From an uncultured Alphaproteobacteria bacterium (GTDB lineage: Bacteria; Pseudomonadota; Alphaproteobacteria; HIMB59): a DNA stretch of 64,000 nt. Numbering within the stretch: position 1 is the first letter of the stretch; each line of letters begins with the position of its first letter. The stretch is taken from positions 186,001-250,000 of the forward strand of contig CACMGP010000001.1 of NCBI GenBank assembly GCA_902613185.1. The letters run 5' to 3'. The notes under the pieces are model-generated. The model worked only from the letters and a program-made list of their open reading frames with translations. It made no database searches and had not been told where the DNA came from. Below are positions 50,273 to 59,199 of the stretch, one piece after another. The position numbers were made by a program, and so were the translations under genes.

Positions 50273-50472
50273 ACTTTTTTTAACTGATCTGCTTTGGATT
50301 TGCCTTTGTCTTCAACAACTTCAAATTCGACTTTGTCGCCTTCATCGAGGCGGTCTAAACCTGCTTGTTGAACAGCTGTGATGTGGACAAAGATATCTTT
50401 ATCTTCTCCATCAGGGGCAATAAACCCATATCCTTTTTTTGGGTTAAACCATTTCACTGTTCCTGTAGCCAT
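50269..50472 (-). CDS. cspA: cold shock protein
   Basis: [22 protein letters not shown]...DIFVHITAV. Confidence 0.96.
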   Translation of the reverse strand: MATGTVKWFNPKKGYGFIAPDGEDKDIFVHITAVQQAGLDRLDEGDKVEFEVVEDKGKSKADQLKKV

Positions 50473-50616
50473 TTATAGTCCTTTCTTAATCTTAAGTAGT
50501 AAATATTTAGCGTATCCAAACATAGTTAAAAATTTTATGAGATTTTTTTAATTAGTATTCAAATAGTAAGCCTAAATATTGGTAAACTTTTTATAGCAAT
50601 TTTTCTAAATTTAAAG

Positions 50617-51408
50617 TTAAAAATGGTAAACCGGGCCGCTACCTTTACCAATTTTATACAAACTTCCTTTAATTATGGCTCTTTTTATATAATTTCTTGA
50701 TTTTTTGACAGAATTTAAAATATCTTCACCTAAAGCTAAATTCGAAGCAATTGCTGACGATAAAGTACACCCAGTTCCATGTGTGTTTTTACTTTTAATG
50801 ATACTAGACTCAAAAAAGTGAATTTTTTTATTTTTTTTTATAAATAGACAGTCGAATATTTTTCCATTTTTAATTAAACCTTTGATTAGTATATCCTTAG
50901 CGCCAATTTTTTCTAAAATTTGAATTGCATTAATCATATCATCTTTACTATTAATCTTGGTATTTGTAAGAATTTCTGCCTCCTTCAAATTAGGAGTAAT
51001 TATCATAGATTTTGTTATAAGGTTTTTAGTTAAACTTGATATAGCGCTTTTCTTTAAGAGTAAATAACCAGATGTTGAAACCATAACAGGGTCTAACACA
51101 ACTTTAGATATTTTATAGTTGTCAATAAATTTTGAAATTTCTTGAATAATTTTTTTATCACTTAACATACCAATCTTTATTGAGTCTGGTTTAATATCTC
51201 TACACGTCGTATTAAGTTGTTCTCTTATGAACTTTGGGGTTGTATTAAAAATACTTTTGACCTCTTTAGTATTTTGTGCAGTTAAAGCAGTAACTACAGA
51301 CATCGCATAACATTTAAAGTATGTTATAGTTTTAATGTCAGCTTGGATACCTGCCCCTCCTGATGAGTCAGATCCTGCAATTGTTAATACAGTTTTATAT
51401 CTTTTCAT
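50617..51408 (-). CDS. thiD: HMP / HMP-phosphate kinase
   Basis: TIAGSDSSGGAGIQADIKT, DPVMVSTSG, THGTGCTLSSAIA. Confidence 0.95.
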   Translation of the reverse strand: MKRYKTVLTIAGSDSSGGAGIQADIKTITYFKCYAMSVVTALTAQNTKEVKSIFNTTPKFIREQLNTTCRDIKPDSIKIGMLSDKKIIQEISKFIDNYKISKVVLDPVMVSTSGYLLLKKSAISSLTKNLITKSMIITPNLKEAEILTNTKINSKDDMINAIQILEKIGAKDILIKGLIKNGKIFDCLFIKKNKKIHFFESSIIKSKNTHGTGCTLSSAIASNLALGEDILNSVKKSRNYIKRAIIKGSLYKIGKGSGPVYHF

Positions 51409-52018
51409 AACTTGAAATAATTTTACTTACATCCATACAATTCTTTTTAATATTACCTTTTAATAAAGAGGATATCATAGCAACACCATGGATTTTTAGT
51501 TTAAGTATACTATTTACATCACTAATATTGATTCCTCCTATTGCTATTAAAGGAATTTTTGTAGCTTTAGCACAAATTTTAAGCCCGCTTAAACCAAAAT
51601 AATTTTTCATTTCTTTTTTTGTATTAGACGAGAAGGCTGAAACACCTATGTAGTCAACTCCCTTTAACTTTTTTACCTTTATGAATTCATTTTTATTACT
51701 TGCTGAAACTCCTATTATAGATTTTCTTCCCAATATTTTTCTAGCTTGATTATAGGGTAAATCATCCATACCAACATGCGCACCATGAGCATTTATAGAT
51801 TTTGCAATATCCACACGATCATTCACAATGAGAGTTTTTTTAAATTTAACACAATCTTTTTTTAAATCTTTTCCTAAGTTGTATAAATCAATTGTTTTTA
51901 AATTTTTAAACCTTAATTGAATACAATCGACCTTACTCTCAAATATTATTTTCAAATAATTATCCAACTTACTTAATGGTGTAAGTTTATCGTCAGTAAC
52001 AAAACAAAATTTAAACAC
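51395..52018 (-). CDS. thiE: thiamin-phosphate synthase
   Basis: CIQLRFKN, NDRVDIAKSINAHGAHVGMDDLP, IALGGI-like IAIGGINISDV. Confidence 0.93.
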   Translation of the reverse strand: MFKFCFVTDDKLTPLSKLDNYLKIIFESKVDCIQLRFKNLKTIDLYNLGKDLKKDCVKFKKTLIVNDRVDIAKSINAHGAHVGMDDLPYNQARKILGRKSIIGVSASNKNEFIKVKKLKGVDYIGVSAFSSNTKKEMKNYFGLSGLKICAKATKIPLIAIGGINISDVNSILKLKIHGVAMISSLLKGNIKKNCMDVSKIISSYEKI

Positions 52019-52808
52019 TAGTAATCTTTAAATTATCTAAAATTTCTTTTTCTGTAATATTATTTAATTTGTTCAAGAAATTTACTTGAAAATCTCCTGG
52101 CCCCTCCGATTTTGATGCTGCGAGCTCTCCTGCGATTGAAAAAATAGCCGCTGAGCTTATCGCAGATTTATATAAACTTTCACCTACAGCAGCAAATGCT
52201 CCTACTATGCACGATAAAGAGCAACCAATAGCTGTAACCTTCGTCATTACACTCGATCCATTTGAAATTTTTGTGACATTATCTTCATAGATAATAAAGT
52301 CGTCACTACCGCTTATAAACACAACACAATTATTCTCATTAGATAAAATTTTTCCGGACTCAATAGCTGCGTGACTTTCAATTGATGAGTCAACTCCCTT
52401 TGAAGATATTTTATTTTGATCTACTAGTGATTGAATTTCAGATGCGTTTCCTCTAATAATTAAGTTTTTAGAGCTTTTAATAATGTCAAGAGAAGTTTGT
52501 GTTCTTAACTTACTCGCACCTGAACCTACAGGGTCTAATATGATTGGTTTTTCTTGTTCAACATAATATTTAGAAGCCTCTAAAAAGCTAGGCCTCCAAT
52601 TATCGTCTAATGTTCCAATATTATTAACAAGACAAGACGATATAGCAGCTATTTCTTTAAGTTCATTTGTTGCATGAGACATCAAAGGAGATGCTCCGAT
52701 AGAGAGAAGAATATTAGCGTTTATGTTCATTGCCACGTAATTTGTAATACAATGTACAAGCGCTCCTTTATCTCTTAAATTTTTTAAATCATTATAAATA
52801 TGCTCCAT
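52011..52808 (-). CDS. thiM: hydroxyethylthiazole kinase
   Basis: VHCITNYVAMNINAN, LDPVGSGASKLRT, VTAIGCSLSCIVGAF. Confidence 0.94.
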   Translation of the reverse strand: MEHIYNDLKNLRDKGALVHCITNYVAMNINANILLSIGASPLMSHATNELKEIAAISSCLVNNIGTLDDNWRPSFLEASKYYVEQEKPIILDPVGSGASKLRTQTSLDIIKSSKNLIIRGNASEIQSLVDQNKISSKGVDSSIESHAAIESGKILSNENNCVVFISGSDDFIIYEDNVTKISNGSSVMTKVTAIGCSLSCIVGAFAAVGESLYKSAISSAAIFSIAGELAASKSEGPGDFQVNFLNKLNNITEKEILDNLKITSV

Positions 52809-54193
52809 TATATACCTTTCTTTTTCATCAAAAGTGTCAATATTGTTGAAAATAGAATTGGCACTAAAAATGATGAGAATAATTTATAGTTATTAATAAA
52901 TGTGAAATTAATATTTAAAAAATCGCTCAATATATTTTTACTATAAGAGGGGTCAGGAAATATTAATACTCCCAGTAGTAAGCTCAAAAAAGAAATTATG
53001 TATATTTGTTTAGTAGTGATATTAAAACCAAATAATCCCAACAAAAAAGGTAAAACTAAACAACAACAAATTAAATCGGCAATTAAGAACACGTATAAGA
53101 CATTGTAGCCTTGTGAAGATAGTATGAAAACTGCCACCAAGAAAACAATAATAAAGTATAAATTTGAAGAGGATTTTAAGGAGTAACTTGTGCTCAGGGA
53201 GACAATCTGAGAATTTATCGCATTTATTAATGTATCAATACTACTCAATACAAGGGAAGTAGCTAATATTACAAAAATGTATTTTATAAATGAAGTCTCG
53301 AGTAAACCGAAAAGTTTTACAAATGTTAAATCAGGATCATCCATTGCGTAAAGTGAGATTGAAACTAGTCCAGAGTATCCAATGAAATAAACAATTATAA
53401 ATATAATTAAAGCAGATATAACTAAACCAATACTAAGTGTTTTATTATCTTTAGCAGCATAAATTCTTTGCCAATTACCATGGTGAAAAAGATTGGTAAA
53501 TGTAACTGCTATTAAAAAAGTCAAACCTGTTATCCATAGGAATTGATTATTAAAATCAAATAAATGTGCATTTTCGATCATAAATAAAGAGTTATTTGAA
53601 AAGTCTTGGAATGGAATTTTAAAGACTAAAAACAAACAAATTCCTATAATGAATATGAATTGAATTAAATCGGTGAATATTGTTGCCGACAATCCTCCAA
53701 TTAGAACGTACGATAAAGCAATTAATATAATTATCATTGAAGAAATCCAATAAGGTGTATCATTTAAAAAATTAAAGAACTTTGAGATAGCTGTAATTTC
53801 AGCTATTAAGAAAACTGTCATATAAACTAACGAAACTATTATAACAAAGTGGGATAAGTTCTTGCCAAACCGATTTTCGATACAATCGTGAAAGCCTGTT
53901 GAGTTTGGAAAAACCTTTCTTACATATTTTCCTATAAAGATGAATAAAACTAAAGGCATCGCAGCTCCAAGTGCATAACCAATCACATTACCCATTCCAC
54001 CCCAAGTAGCTGCTGCGGCAGGAGAAAATATTATCCAAAAACCCAATGCAGAAGATACAAAAGAAGATATTGAAAAAAATAAGTTATATTTATTTTTAAT
54101 AACGAACTTATCATCTGATAATTCATTTTTTTTCAAAAAAAAGAATGACGCAGTAAAAATTAATCCAAAAAAAATTAAAAAAAGAATTTCCAT
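52808..54193 (-). CDS. thiV: sodium:solute symporter family protein, probable thiamin-precursor transporter (ThiV-like)
   Basis: 461 aa SSS-like multi-TM; TPP riboswitch in leader and operon with thiMED. Confidence 0.8.
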   Translation of the reverse strand: MEILFLIFFGLIFTASFFFLKKNELSDDKFVIKNKYNLFFSISSFVSSALGFWIIFSPAAAATWGGMGNVIGYALGAAMPLVLFIFIGKYVRKVFPNSTGFHDCIENRFGKNLSHFVIIVSLVYMTVFLIAEITAISKFFNFLNDTPYWISSMIIILIALSYVLIGGLSATIFTDLIQFIFIIGICLFLVFKIPFQDFSNNSLFMIENAHLFDFNNQFLWITGLTFLIAVTFTNLFHHGNWQRIYAAKDNKTLSIGLVISALIIFIIVYFIGYSGLVSISLYAMDDPDLTFVKLFGLLETSFIKYIFVILATSLVLSSIDTLINAINSQIVSLSTSYSLKSSSNLYFIIVFLVAVFILSSQGYNVLYVFLIADLICCCLVLPFLLGLFGFNITTKQIYIISFLSLLLGVLIFPDPSYSKNILSDFLNINFTFINNYKLFSSFLVPILFSTILTLLMKKKGI

Positions 54194-54221
54194 CTAATTT
54201 GTTCTTGTTTTAAAAGTATTT

Positions 54222-54302
54222 AAGGGGAACTTCCTACGCCAGAATTACCTGGATCAGGTTCTAGGGTTAAGTATTACCTTTCTCAGCCTTTCAGCACCCC
54301 TT
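54222..54302 (-). ncRNA. TPP riboswitch (THI element)
   Basis: Minus strand GGGGTGCTGAAAGGCTGAGAAAGG...AACCTGATCCAGGTAATTCTGGCGTAGGAAGTTCCCC matches the THI-box. Confidence 0.95.
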
Positions 54303-54379
54303 AAACATCAATATTATCAAACTAACTAAAATAAATCAATTATCTTTACTAAAAACAAATTTAATATTAAAAACATCAC

Positions 54380-55870
54380 ATGAAAATAATTGAAAACTTC
54401 TCTGACTCTAAAGGAATATCTAGTAATTCAGAAGACTTCATAAAATTATATAAACCTAGTACGGGTGAGGAATATGCGCATGTTCCAAAAACAACAAGAG
54501 ATGAGTTTGAAAAAATTATTAATAAAATGAAATTAGCACAACCTTTGTGGGCTAATACACCCATTACGAAAAGAAGTGAAATTTTATTTAAATTTAAAAA
54601 TTTAATTGAAAAAAATTTTGATTTAATAGCAAAAATAATATCTGAAGAGCATGGCAAGGTTTTTTCTGATGCTAAAGGATCTTTACAAAGAGGTCTTGAA
54701 GTAGTTGACTTTGCATGCGGTATTCCTCATTTATTGAAAGGAAATCACTCAATTAATGTTGGAACAAACGTAGATTTGTTTGATATTAAACAGCCTTTGG
54801 GAATTTGTGCTGGTATTACACCATTTAATTTCCCAGCTATGGTTCCAATGTGGATGTTTCCATTATCTATAGCATGTGGAAATGCCTTTATGCTAAAACC
54901 TTCTGAGAAAGTTCCTCAATGCTCTTTAAAACTTGCAGAATTAATGAGTGAAGCTGGTCTACCTGATAACGTCCTCACGGTCGTAAATGGCGATAAAAAT
55001 ATTGTAGATCTAATACTTCAGTGTGAAGATATTTCTTCAGTAAGTTTTGTTGGCTCAACACCTGTTGCTAAGTACATTTACACCGAGTGTTCAAAAACAA
55101 ATAAAAGAGTTCAAGCTCTTGGTGGTGCTAAAAATCATATGCTTATAATGGAAGACGCGAATTTAGAGGATGCAGTAAATGGACTAATTGGAGCAGCTTT
55201 TGGATCTGCTGGTGAACGTTGTATGGCAACATCAGTTGCTATGCCTGTTGGAAATATTCAAAAACCATTTATGGATTTGCTAAAGGAAAAGGCAAGTAAA
55301 ATCAAAGTTGGGGAGTCTTTAGACCCACAGAGTGAAATGGGACCTCTCATTACAAAGGAACACAAACAAAAAGTTCTATCATATATTGAAAAAGGTGTTC
55401 AAGAGGGTGCAAAATTAGAGTTAGATGGAAGAGGAATTAGTCTTCAAGGTTATGAAAATGGTAATTTTGTTGGTCCTACAATATTTAATAATGTTACTGA
55501 TGGTATGACTATATACAAAGAAGAGATTTTTGGCCCTGTTTTATCTGTCCTTAATATGAATAATTTTGAAGAGGCTATAAAACTGATTAATAAACATCAG
55601 TTTGGCAATGGCACTTCTATTTATACATCAAGTGGTTCATTAGCGAGAAATTTTATGAAAAATGTCCAAATAGGAATGGTTGGGATAAACATTCCTATTC
55701 CAGTTCCAATGTCTTTTTATACTTTTGGTGGCTGGAAAGGTTCAATATTTGGTGGTCATGGAATGCATGGAGAAGAAGGGATTAATTTTTATACAAAACG
55801 TAAGACAATAACATCGAGATGGCCGGATGATGTCGCAGGGGCTTCACTCAACATGCCAACTATGAAATAA
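54380..55870 (+). CDS. mmsA: methylmalonate-semialdehyde dehydrogenase (CoA-acylating)
   Basis: GICAGITPFNFPAMVPMWMFP, GAAFGSAGERCMA, FGGWKGSIFGGHGMHG. Confidence 0.93.
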   Translation: MKIIENFSDSKGISSNSEDFIKLYKPSTGEEYAHVPKTTRDEFEKIINKMKLAQPLWANTPITKRSEILFKFKNLIEKNFDLIAKIISEEHGKVFSDAKGSLQRGLEVVDFACGIPHLLKGNHSINVGTNVDLFDIKQPLGICAGITPFNFPAMVPMWMFPLSIACGNAFMLKPSEKVPQCSLKLAELMSEAGLPDNVLTVVNGDKNIVDLILQCEDISSVSFVGSTPVAKYIYTECSKTNKRVQALGGAKNHMLIMEDANLEDAVNGLIGAAFGSAGERCMATSVAMPVGNIQKPFMDLLKEKASKIKVGESLDPQSEMGPLITKEHKQKVLSYIEKGVQEGAKLELDGRGISLQGYENGNFVGPTIFNNVTDGMTIYKEEIFGPVLSVLNMNNFEEAIKLINKHQFGNGTSIYTSSGSLARNFMKNVQIGMVGINIPIPVPMSFYTFGGWKGSIFGGHGMHGEEGINFYTKRKTITSRWPDDVAGASLNMPTMK

Positions 55871-55876
55871 TGAATT

Positions 55877-56158
55877 ATGGACAAATTTAAAGACAGACAA
55901 AAAGCCTTTGAAGCAGAGCAGAGCCAAAAAGAGCAAACAGAATTTGAAAAAAGAAATTCAAGAAACAAAATCTTTGCTCAATACATTTTAGATGATATAG
56001 GACAATCCGATAATTCAGAATTACTTAGAGAAATAATATTATCCGATCTTGAGGAACCAGGAGATGAAGACATAATACGCAAAGCCTTAGATGTATTAGC
56101 TCAAAATAATGGTAGTCTGACTAGAGAAGATCTAGTAAAAAAACTCTCAGAAATATAA
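55877..56158 (+). CDS. DUF1476-like small protein
   Basis: 93 aa; MDKFKDRQKAFEAEQSQKEQTEFEKRNSRNK resembles the alphaproteobacterial DUF1476 family. Confidence 0.75.
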   Translation: MDKFKDRQKAFEAEQSQKEQTEFEKRNSRNKIFAQYILDDIGQSDNSELLREIILSDLEEPGDEDIIRKALDVLAQNNGSLTREDLVKKLSEI

Positions 56159-56159
56159 T

Positions 56160-56600
56160 CTACCAAGACCCATTATTTTGCATACTGGCCCAAGGCTCTT
56201 TTATTTCAAGGCTCTCACCTTTTTGAAGTAACTCTATTGATATGCCGTCTGGTGATTTTATGAATGCCATATATCCATCTCTAGGAGGCCTGTTTATCAC
56301 AACATCCTTTTTAATCAGATTTTCACAAACATGATAAATATTATCTACTCTAAAAGCTAAATGACCAAAATTTCTGCCACCTTTGTATTCTTCTTTATCC
56401 CAATTGTAAGTTAATTCTAAAAGAGGTTTCTTTTTACTATCAGCAGTGTCTTTATCATCAGGAGCACAAAGAAAAATTAGAGTAAATCGACCCTTTTCAC
56501 TCTCTTTTCTCGAGTATTCAATTAGTCCTAATTTATTACAATAAAAGTCAAGTGATTGCTCAATATCACTTACTCGAACCATTGTGTGCAAATATTCCAT
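56160..56600 (-). CDS. gloA: lactoylglutathione lyase (glyoxalase I)
   Basis: MEYLHTMVRVSDIEQSLDFYCNKLGL, FGHLAFRVDNI. Confidence 0.93.
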   Translation of the reverse strand: MEYLHTMVRVSDIEQSLDFYCNKLGLIEYSRKESEKGRFTLIFLCAPDDKDTADSKKKPLLELTYNWDKEEYKGGRNFGHLAFRVDNIYHVCENLIKKDVVINRPPRDGYMAFIKSPDGISIELLQKGESLEIKEPWASMQNNGSW

Positions 56601-56642
56601 TAAGATTAAATATCAAAAAATTTTAAGTCTGTCTAAAAATTT

Positions 56643-57515
56643 CTAAAATTGCTTATTACTTCCAAGGACTATTTTTTTTCGAAGGACAGTTTCACGATAA
56701 AAAATATATCCGACTGAAAGTAAAATTAATGGACCTCCTAGTAGCACCTCTTTCGAGAGAAACTCACCAAAAAAAATATAACCGATGACAAATGCCCAAA
56801 CAACAGAAGTGAAGTCTAAAGGAGCAAGAACAGAGGCTTCTGCTAATTGAAAAGATTTTGTAAGACAAAATTGAGCAGTAAACCCTAAAAAACCTGAAGC
56901 AATTAGAAAAACTAAGTCTAAATTATTTGGCCATATCCAATCATCACTATAGAAAAATAAACTTGTAACTGTTCCAAATAAAGTAAAGGCCCATACCGTT
57001 AAAATATTATTATTAGTTATTAATATTTTTTTTAGAATTATCACTGCCATTGACAAAAATATACTAGCTAAAAGTGGTAAAACAGAATAGTTGTTTAATA
57101 AATTCACGTCCGGTTTCAAAATAATTACTACTCCTATAAAACCAATAATAATTGCAATTACCCTCCTATATCCAATTTTTTCACCCAGAAAAAAAATTGA
57201 TAATATAGATATAAAAAAAACAGATGAAAAACTGATTGTTTGCATTTCGATCAGCGGAACATATCTAAGAGATATGAAGAAAAGACTCATTGCTGATATT
57301 CCTACTAAACCTCTAAAAAAATGAAGTTTATAATTGTTAATAGAGGATATTTTTAGATTTAAATAATAAATGACAACTATCAATGGAATAAGAGCAAATA
57401 GATTTCTGAAAAAAACTACCTCAAATAATGGTAAGTTGTCGCCTGTTGCTTTTATACATACACTCATTAAAACAAAAAAAAGGACGGACAAAGACTTGTA
57501 GATAAATGCTGACAT
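56643..57515 (-). CDS. EamA/DMT-family transporter
   Basis: Ten-TM DMT pattern. Confidence 0.85.
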   Translation of the reverse strand: MSAFIYKSLSVLFFVLMSVCIKATGDNLPLFEVVFFRNLFALIPLIVVIYYLNLKISSINNYKLHFFRGLVGISAMSLFFISLRYVPLIEMQTISFSSVFFISILSIFFLGEKIGYRRVIAIIIGFIGVVIILKPDVNLLNNYSVLPLLASIFLSMAVIILKKILITNNNILTVWAFTLFGTVTSLFFYSDDWIWPNNLDLVFLIASGFLGFTAQFCLTKSFQLAEASVLAPLDFTSVVWAFVIGYIFFGEFLSKEVLLGGPLILLSVGYIFYRETVLRKKIVLGSNKQF

Positions 57516-57543
57516 GTGGTTAATCTAAATATATTAAATATGA

Positions 57544-58329
57544 ATGAATTTACTAATAGTTAATGGATATGACAAAAACGGATGGGGTAAACTAGCTAGA
57601 TATGGATTACAACCAATATGTGAGTTTTATAGAGACCAACTAAAAATAATTAATTCAAAAATAAAAACTACATTCATTTATCCTTCTATTAACTTAGATG
57701 AAAATTATGATGAAAGTTTCATCAAATCATTTACTGGCATTGTATGGACAGGTTCAAGTCTTAATATTTATGATAATACAAGAGAAATTAAAAACCAAAT
57801 TTCTCTCATGAAAAAGTTATCAAAGTTAAAGGTAAATATGTTTGGTAGTTGTTGGGGTATGCAACTTTTTACTGTTGCAAATGGTGGCACAGTTAAAAAA
57901 AATCCTAAAGGTAGAGAAATTGGTATAGCCTATAATATAAGTATTAATAAATATGGTGCGCATCATCCAATGTATAAAGATAAGCCCTTGATATTTGATG
58001 CTTTTGCTTCTCATATTGACAATATATCCCAAAAGCCAAATAGCTCTCATGTTCTTTCAGACAATCATTACTCAATTCAGTCTCTTGTAAGCAATAAATT
58101 TTGGGGTACCCAATATCATCCTGAATTTAATTTTAAATACACAGGACAAATTTTAAATGCAAGAAAAAATATTTTACTCAAAGAAAAACTATTTAGTAAA
58201 AATCAAATACAAAGCTTAATTAAAGACTTTAAAAGACCTAATATAAAGAGCTATAGTCAATCTTTGTTAAAAGATACGATAAGACACAAAGAATTAAAAA
58301 ATTGGCTAAGTTATTTAAGAAAAAATTAA
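57544..58329 (+). CDS. class I glutamine amidotransferase-like protein, paralogue of 8378-9118
   Basis: FGSCWGMQLF, TQYHPEFNF. Confidence 0.85.
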   Translation: MNLLIVNGYDKNGWGKLARYGLQPICEFYRDQLKIINSKIKTTFIYPSINLDENYDESFIKSFTGIVWTGSSLNIYDNTREIKNQISLMKKLSKLKVNMFGSCWGMQLFTVANGGTVKKNPKGREIGIAYNISINKYGAHHPMYKDKPLIFDAFASHIDNISQKPNSSHVLSDNHYSIQSLVSNKFWGTQYHPEFNFKYTGQILNARKNILLKEKLFSKNQIQSLIKDFKRPNIKSYSQSLLKDTIRHKELKNWLSYLRKN

Positions 58330-58877
58330 TATAATTCTTTAAATTCTTTTAGATTATTACAAACTGAAAATAAATCTTTAAAGTTCTTATAAGCAAATTT
58401 GGAGTTCATTACTTTCTTATATTGATTAATTATATCAGACCAATAATTATTATAATTAAACAAAATACATTTTTTACCTTTTATAACACCCAATTGAAGA
58501 GCGCTGATTACTAAACTAATTTCTTCTATTGTGCCCCCGCCTCCGGGTAAAGCGATAAAACTATCTGACAGTTGTAGAAACTTTTTTTTTCTTTGCTCCA
58601 TTGTTTTCGTAACATGAATTTTGTTAATTTTTGTGTGAATTTTCTCACGCTTATCTAGAAAAGATGGGATGATACCAGTTACATGGGCGTTATATTTTAA
58701 TGCTGTCTTAGCAACAACACCCATTAATCCATTTTCTCCACCTCCATAAACAATATCATAATCATTTTGTGCTAGATATTTTGTAACTGTTATAGCTAAA
58801 TCTTTAAAATTTTTGTTTGATCCAAACATAGATCCGCAAAATACGGCAACTTTATGTTTAGAATTTTTTAATTTCAT
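58326..58877 (-). CDS. LOG family protein (TIGR00730-type)
   Basis: GGGENGLMGVVA and PGGGGTIEEI motifs. Confidence 0.93.
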   Translation of the reverse strand: MKLKNSKHKVAVFCGSMFGSNKNFKDLAITVTKYLAQNDYDIVYGGGENGLMGVVAKTALKYNAHVTGIIPSFLDKREKIHTKINKIHVTKTMEQRKKKFLQLSDSFIALPGGGGTIEEISLVISALQLGVIKGKKCILFNYNNYWSDIINQYKKVMNSKFAYKNFKDLFSVCNNLKEFKELY

Positions 58878-58899
58878 ATAGATTTACTGTACAACAATA

Positions 58900-59199
58900 T
58901 TGAAAAAAATGACTAAAAAAAATAACATTGAAGAGCTTAAAAAAGTAAGAAAGAAAATTGATAATATTGATAACAAGATTATTGAGCTGATTGGTGATAG
59001 ATTTAAAGAAATACACAAAGTCACTAAATTAAAGGAAAATAGAGAAGAAATAATTGATCACGAAAGAATTACTCATATTTTAAAGTCTGTTCAATCAAAA
59101 GCAAAAAAAAATAAAATTGACGCTGAAATAATTGTTAGAATTTGGCAAATTTTTATACAAGAAGCTATTAAACTAGAGTCTGCAAAAATAAAAAAATAA
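58900..59199 (+). CDS. chorismate mutase (AroQ type)
   Basis: LKKVRKKIDNIDNKIIELIGDRF; 99 aa. Confidence 0.88.
   Translation: MKKMTKKNNIEELKKVRKKIDNIDNKIIELIGDRFKEIHKVTKLKENREEIIDHERITHILKSVQSKAKKNKIDAEIIVRIWQIFIQEAIKLESAKIKK

Noticed and set aside
52808-54193. SSS transporter as proline/pantothenate symporter
   Set aside because: TPP riboswitch in the leader and overlap with thiM make a thiamin-precursor role more likely
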